A DNA stretch of 64,000 nt from a bacterium (GTDB lineage: Bacteria; Bacillota; Clostridia; Oscillospirales; Acutalibacteraceae). The position numbers and the translations under genes are program-made. The notes under the pieces are model-generated. The model was given only the letters and a program-made list of their open reading frames with translations. It was not told where the DNA came from and did not search any database. Each line of letters opens with the position of its first letter. The first letter of the stretch is position 1. The DNA is taken from the NCBI GenBank assembly GCA_022774755.1, contig JALFLK010000009.1:1-64000 (forward strand). Direction: 5' to 3'. This document shows, piece by piece, positions 59,915 to 64,000 of this stretch.

Positions 59915-60977
59915 GGTTTCCGATGTACTGAATCCTTATATTTACGAAGATATAAAAACCATAAGCGACTATCCTCTTGATTGGTCACGATTTGACAACA
60001 AGACCGTGCTTATAACCGGCGCAGGAGGATTTATCGGCTATTATCTGACCTGCGCTTTTTTAATTAGAAATGATGTTTATAACAGCAATATAAAGATTCT
60101 TGCCCTGGGTCGGGAGAATATGAGAAAGCGCTTCGGCGATTTGCAGAACAGGGAAGATATTACCTTTATCATTCAGGATGTTTGCAGCAACATCAACTGT
60201 GCAAGGGCGGATTTTGTTATTCATGCTGCAAGCCCGGCAAGCGCATATTACTTTGAACACAATCCTGTTGATACTATGAATGCAAATCTTATGGGAACAG
60301 GCAGAGTGTTAGATTACGCAAAGCGCAGTAACGCCGAGGCAACGCTGATAATTTCCAGCTTTAAGGTTTACGGAACATTAAGAAAATATAAGAATTTTAC
60401 CTGTGAGGATGACTGCGGATATTTGTACAGCAGTAATTATAAGAATTGCTACGCACAGGGCAAGCGTGCCTCCGAAACTCTGGGCTGTTGTTATGCAAGG
60501 CAATACGGTATGCAGGTGAAAATTGCCAGACCATGCTACATTTACGGTCCTGCAAGGCTTGATGACGACCGGGTTTGGGCTCAGTTTATTGCAGATGTTG
60601 TTCAAAACAGAGATATATTGCTTAAAAGTAACGGCGCTACACTAAGGAGCTTTTGCTATGTTACCGATACGGTGACGGCGCTTTTGACGATTCTTTTGGA
60701 AGGGAAAAGCTGTGTGCCTTATAATATTGCAAATCCCGATTCGGATGTTACAATAAGGGAATTTGCAAAAACTGCCGCCGAAGCTTTTCCGCAGAAAAAT
60801 TTAAAGCTTGTTTTTGCAAATAAAGAGGACGAAAATGAGCCGGAGCCTTCACCGATGGAGTCGTCGCCGGAGATTTTAAATGCTCAAAGGCTTAATGCTT
60901 TGGGCTGGACTCCTTTGGTAAATCTTTCGGACGGAATAAAGCGCAGTGTTAAAATTGCAGAAATTCAAAATAAATGA
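59904..60977 (+). CDS. NAD-dependent epimerase/dehydratase
   Basis: KTVLITGAGGFIGYYLTCAFL, HAASPASAYYFEHNPVDTMNANLMGT; probable ATG start at 59904. Confidence 0.92.
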   Translation: MDYKVSDVLNPYIYEDIKTISDYPLDWSRFDNKTVLITGAGGFIGYYLTCAFLIRNDVYNSNIKILALGRENMRKRFGDLQNREDITFIIQDVCSNINCARADFVIHAASPASAYYFEHNPVDTMNANLMGTGRVLDYAKRSNAEATLIISSFKVYGTLRKYKNFTCEDDCGYLYSSNYKNCYAQGKRASETLGCCYARQYGMQVKIARPCYIYGPARLDDDRVWAQFIADVVQNRDILLKSNGATLRSFCYVTDTVTALLTILLEGKSCVPYNIANPDSDVTIREFAKTAAEAFPQKNLKLVFANKEDENEPEPSPMESSPEILNAQRLNALGWTPLVNLSDGIKRSVKIAEIQNK

Positions 60978-61048
60978 CATAACGGCTTTTGATAATGCCT
61001 GCGGGTTTTTCAAAAGTCGTTTGCAGATTTTACGGTTATGCAGGGATG

Positions 61049-62941
61049 ATGTTTATGTTAATGCGGGATATACTTAATGAGTTTGAGGCGGATTGGGCGT
61101 CGGTGCCGACGCTTCCGGAAAAATATGATTTTTCGCCTTTAAGGGGAAAAACATTTTTAGTTTTCGGTCATTCGGCGGCAAGATGCGTTGCCTATTCATT
61201 GCTTTATTTTAACGATGAAAAAAAACTCGGAATCAATGTTATTATTACAGGCGAAACAAGCCACGCCCTTAAAAACTTTCATCCCGATATTCTTTCAAGA
61301 AATGATTTCAGATTTTTAACTCTTGAGGAAATGGACTCTGTGGATAAGGTCGATTATATTTTGGACGGCGGTTTTTGCTGTGAGCAATTCAGCGGAGCAC
61401 CCGAGGAATTTATCCGTGAGATTTCCCAGAGAAATGCCGTGATAGAATTTGCGAAAAGGTGCAGACCTGACCGTTATGTACTCCTTTCGGACAGCCGTGT
61501 TTACGGCAAGCCTCAGCCTTACAGGATTTACAGCGAGGGCGAGATGTCCGTCGATAGATTTGAAAATGATATAAACGCCGCAGAAACCCAGATTTTGCGC
61601 ACCATAGAAACGCTTTTGTCAAGCGCACAAAAGGAAATCGGTTTTGACCTGACAATACTCAGAACAGGTATGATTTTGGGTGCCTGTGCAAAGATACACT
61701 CTCCCTTAGACAAGGTGTTTGAGTCGGCAGCAGGGGCAAAAAGCTGTGAGCTTTATAACAGCGACACAAAAATTACAGTTACTTATATTACCGATGTGCT
61801 TAAAGCTGTTTATATGAGCATAACAGATTTAAAAAGCAACGCAGTCTATAATATAAGCCGAAACGACAGCACCGTTTCAACAGGCGAGATTTCCGCAATG
61901 CTTAAAAATATTTACGGCGGCAAATGCAAGATACACCTGTCGGAATTGGGTGGAGAAGAATTTGCGTATGCCCCCATTAACGGCAGCAAAACCGAATTTA
62001 ACGGCTGTGAAAGCAAAATATCTCTGCAAACAGCAATGGAACTCTGTGTAATGAGTTATTCGGAAGAGGGACTGCAAATCTCACCGACTATTCACGACGG
62101 CAGACTCAAGACGGTTCAACAATTACTTCTGGGCTTTATTTTAGATGTTGACAGAATTTGCCGTAAGCACAATATTCAGTATTTTCTCGGCGGAGGAACG
62201 CTATTGGGAGCAGTGCGCCACGGCGGATTTATCCCTTGGGATGACGATGCTGATATTATGATGCTTCGCAAAGATTACGATAAATTTTTAGAGCTTGCCC
62301 CCTCGGAGCTCCATAAGGGACTCAGTTTGCAGTCTAATGTTTACGATAAAAATTGCCACTATGAGTTTTCAAAAATACGCCTTGACAACACGGTTTTTGC
62401 AACGGTGTTTTCCAGGGAACACACGGAAATGCACAATGGTCTTTCACTTGATATTTTCTGCCACGACGCAACGGCAAATTCTTCTTTGGGCAGAAAACTG
62501 CATAAAAACGCCACTATCTTTTTCCGGGCACTTGTGTTTAATAAATGGAATCACAGAAAAATGGATAACGGCAATAAAGCGGCGTCCTTTGTTGGCAACT
62601 TTTGCAAGCGGGTATTTCCCCTTAATTTTTCGCAAAAACTGCTTAACAAGACAATGAGCCTGTTCAAAAACAAAAAAAATCCACGCTATTTATACGACGG
62701 TATGGGCAGGAATATTTACAACGGCGAGTTTCCCGCAAGCTATCTAAGCAAAGCCGTGTATGTTGACTTTGAGGGATACAAGCTTCCTGTGCCTGCCGAA
62801 TATGACAAGTACTTAAAGTATCTGTACGGCGACTATATGAAACTGCCCCCGGCAAGTCAAAGAATTCAATGCCACGATATAAAGCTGTTCGATTTAGGCG
62901 AATATAGCCAATTTACACTAAAATCTGATATAAAGCCATAA
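61049..62941 (+). CDS. Fusion of SDR-like epimerase domain and LicD-family phosphotransferase domain
   Basis: N-terminal TFLVFGHSAARCVAYSLLYF ... VLLSDSRVYGKPQPY ... LTILRTGMILG; C-terminal ILDVDRICRKHNIQYFLGGGTLLGAVRHGGFIPWDDDADIMMLRKDYDKFLEL (LicD). ORF extends to 60989; start uncertain. Confidence 0.88.
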   Translation: MFMLMRDILNEFEADWASVPTLPEKYDFSPLRGKTFLVFGHSAARCVAYSLLYFNDEKKLGINVIITGETSHALKNFHPDILSRNDFRFLTLEEMDSVDKVDYILDGGFCCEQFSGAPEEFIREISQRNAVIEFAKRCRPDRYVLLSDSRVYGKPQPYRIYSEGEMSVDRFENDINAAETQILRTIETLLSSAQKEIGFDLTILRTGMILGACAKIHSPLDKVFESAAGAKSCELYNSDTKITVTYITDVLKAVYMSITDLKSNAVYNISRNDSTVSTGEISAMLKNIYGGKCKIHLSELGGEEFAYAPINGSKTEFNGCESKISLQTAMELCVMSYSEEGLQISPTIHDGRLKTVQQLLLGFILDVDRICRKHNIQYFLGGGTLLGAVRHGGFIPWDDDADIMMLRKDYDKFLELAPSELHKGLSLQSNVYDKNCHYEFSKIRLDNTVFATVFSREHTEMHNGLSLDIFCHDATANSSLGRKLHKNATIFFRALVFNKWNHRKMDNGNKAASFVGNFCKRVFPLNFSQKLLNKTMSLFKNKKNPRYLYDGMGRNIYNGEFPASYLSKAVYVDFEGYKLPVPAEYDKYLKYLYGDYMKLPPASQRIQCHDIKLFDLGEYSQFTLKSDIKP

Positions 62942-63052
62942 TAGGGTATTTAGTTTTTAGTATCAGATTAAAAGAATAGTATGAAAAAAATATCCTGAAA
63001 AGCAGAAAAAATACATCTATTTACGGAACATCAACGCCTTAATACAACAGCA

Positions 63053-63086
63053 CAAAACCGCCTGCGTAATTATGCAGGCGGTTTTG
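63053..63086. terminator. Bidirectional terminator
   Basis: aaaccgcctgc / gcaggcggttt. Confidence 0.8.
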
Positions 63087-63129
63087 CTGTTTTACTATGA
63101 CAAAATTGATTAAAAGGAATTTATATATT

Positions 63130-63984
63130 TTATTGTAATTTAGCGCAAATGGTCTGTATTGCCGTAGCGTCTGTAATGTTTACAGAGCCGTCTGCGTCTG
63201 TGTCGGAGAAAGAAATCTGCATATCATTAAGGCTTGATAATTTTGCTATATACATCTGAAGAACCGTTGCGTCGATTATTGAAATTTCACCGTTGCCGTC
63301 AACATCTCCGTTAAGTCCCAAGGTGTTTGTCTTGGTGTAAATATGCATAGCTGAAATCTTATAATTGCTCATTTTGTTGTTTGGCGTGTCGCTTTGAGAA
63401 ATACAGAAATATCCGTCCTTGTCAAGCATCATTCCGTATATACTGCCTTTTTCAGCTTCATTGGCTGAAAGTGTATACACGGCTTTTTTGTTTGTTCCGT
63501 CAATATTCACCGAGTAAATAGTATCTGACGTGTTGTAGTAAATTGAGTTTCCGCAGACGGATATTCTGGCGAATTTATTTACCCAATAAGAAGTGTGTTG
63601 AGAGTTTGCATACCAAACCTCGGGGATAGAAAGCAACGACTTTTGGTCAGTGCCGTCAAAAACTAAAATGTTTCCCTTATCGGAATTTTCCGAAAGATTA
63701 GAAATATAGTAGTATTTGCCGTCGGCGTAATAAATTTTGGTGTTTATGTTATCCCAAAAGTAATCGTCAAAATCAGTGCTGTCTGCAGAATCAGCGGCGA
63801 TCCAGTCGTAATGGCTTCTGTAGGAAGAATTCAACATTGCGTCATCGCTTTTAAGTAAGAACTTGTGGGAAACATTGCCCAGTATATCATATGTAGGGTC
63901 ATCCCATGTAGTGTCTGTATGATAGTATTTACCGTTTATTTCAACTAATGACCAGGCGTGGTTCATCGAATTGCTTACAACCAT
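63130..63984 (-). CDS. Transglutaminase-like protein with DUF5050-like region and C-terminal dockerin; incomplete, continues past the window edge
   Basis: NHAWSLVEINGKYYHTDTTWDDPTYD (transglutaminase His/Asp region); GDVDGNGEISIIDATVLQMYIAKLSSLNDMQISFSDTDADGSVNITDATAIQTICAKL dockerin. Confidence 0.85.
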   Translation of the reverse strand: MVVSNSMNHAWSLVEINGKYYHTDTTWDDPTYDILGNVSHKFLLKSDDAMLNSSYRSHYDWIAADSADSTDFDDYFWDNINTKIYYADGKYYYISNLSENSDKGNILVFDGTDQKSLLSIPEVWYANSQHTSYWVNKFARISVCGNSIYYNTSDTIYSVNIDGTNKKAVYTLSANEAEKGSIYGMMLDKDGYFCISQSDTPNNKMSNYKISAMHIYTKTNTLGLNGDVDGNGEISIIDATVLQMYIAKLSSLNDMQISFSDTDADGSVNITDATAIQTICAKLQ

Positions 63985-64000
63985 TGAGGCTTTAATGCCA

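Overview
The window looks like the chromosome of a gut Firmicute, probably Ruminococcus-like (inferred from dockerin/CBM26 starch enzymes and gene style). Most of it is ordinary housekeeping: htpG, an NfnAB/GltA-like pair, crcB, lepA, a P-type ATPase, spoIIID, pyrC/pyrF, serC/serA, citrate synthase, potABCD and a surface-polymer export/LicD cluster. At least six genes carry dockerin-like modules, including a GH13 amylase with a dockerin and two CBM26-like modules. The main accessory feature is a ~10.9 kb integrated element (about 22512-33466) in the 3' end of a tRNA-Pro(TGG) gene. It is bounded by a 12-bp direct repeat and encodes a large serine recombinase, a DUF927-type ATPase, a Mor-like regulator, a DUF1643 protein and several tiny membrane peptides. 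It also encodes a ~1,400-aa membrane-anchored collagen-like fibre with about 20 copies of a ~32-aa module. No capsid, terminase or relaxase gene is visible. The element appears to supply a replacement terminator for the tRNA it separates from its own. Other points of interest are a yybP-ykoY (Mn2+) riboswitch candidate with terminator upstream of the P-type ATPase, a dispersed ~80-nt four-hairpin intergenic repeat in four copies (one interrupted), a perfect 134-bp duplicated leader in front of paralogous dockerin genes, a degenerate 16-bp tandem repeat, and an ABC permease with no canonical start codon. All family calls come from reading the sequence by eye; no database search was run.
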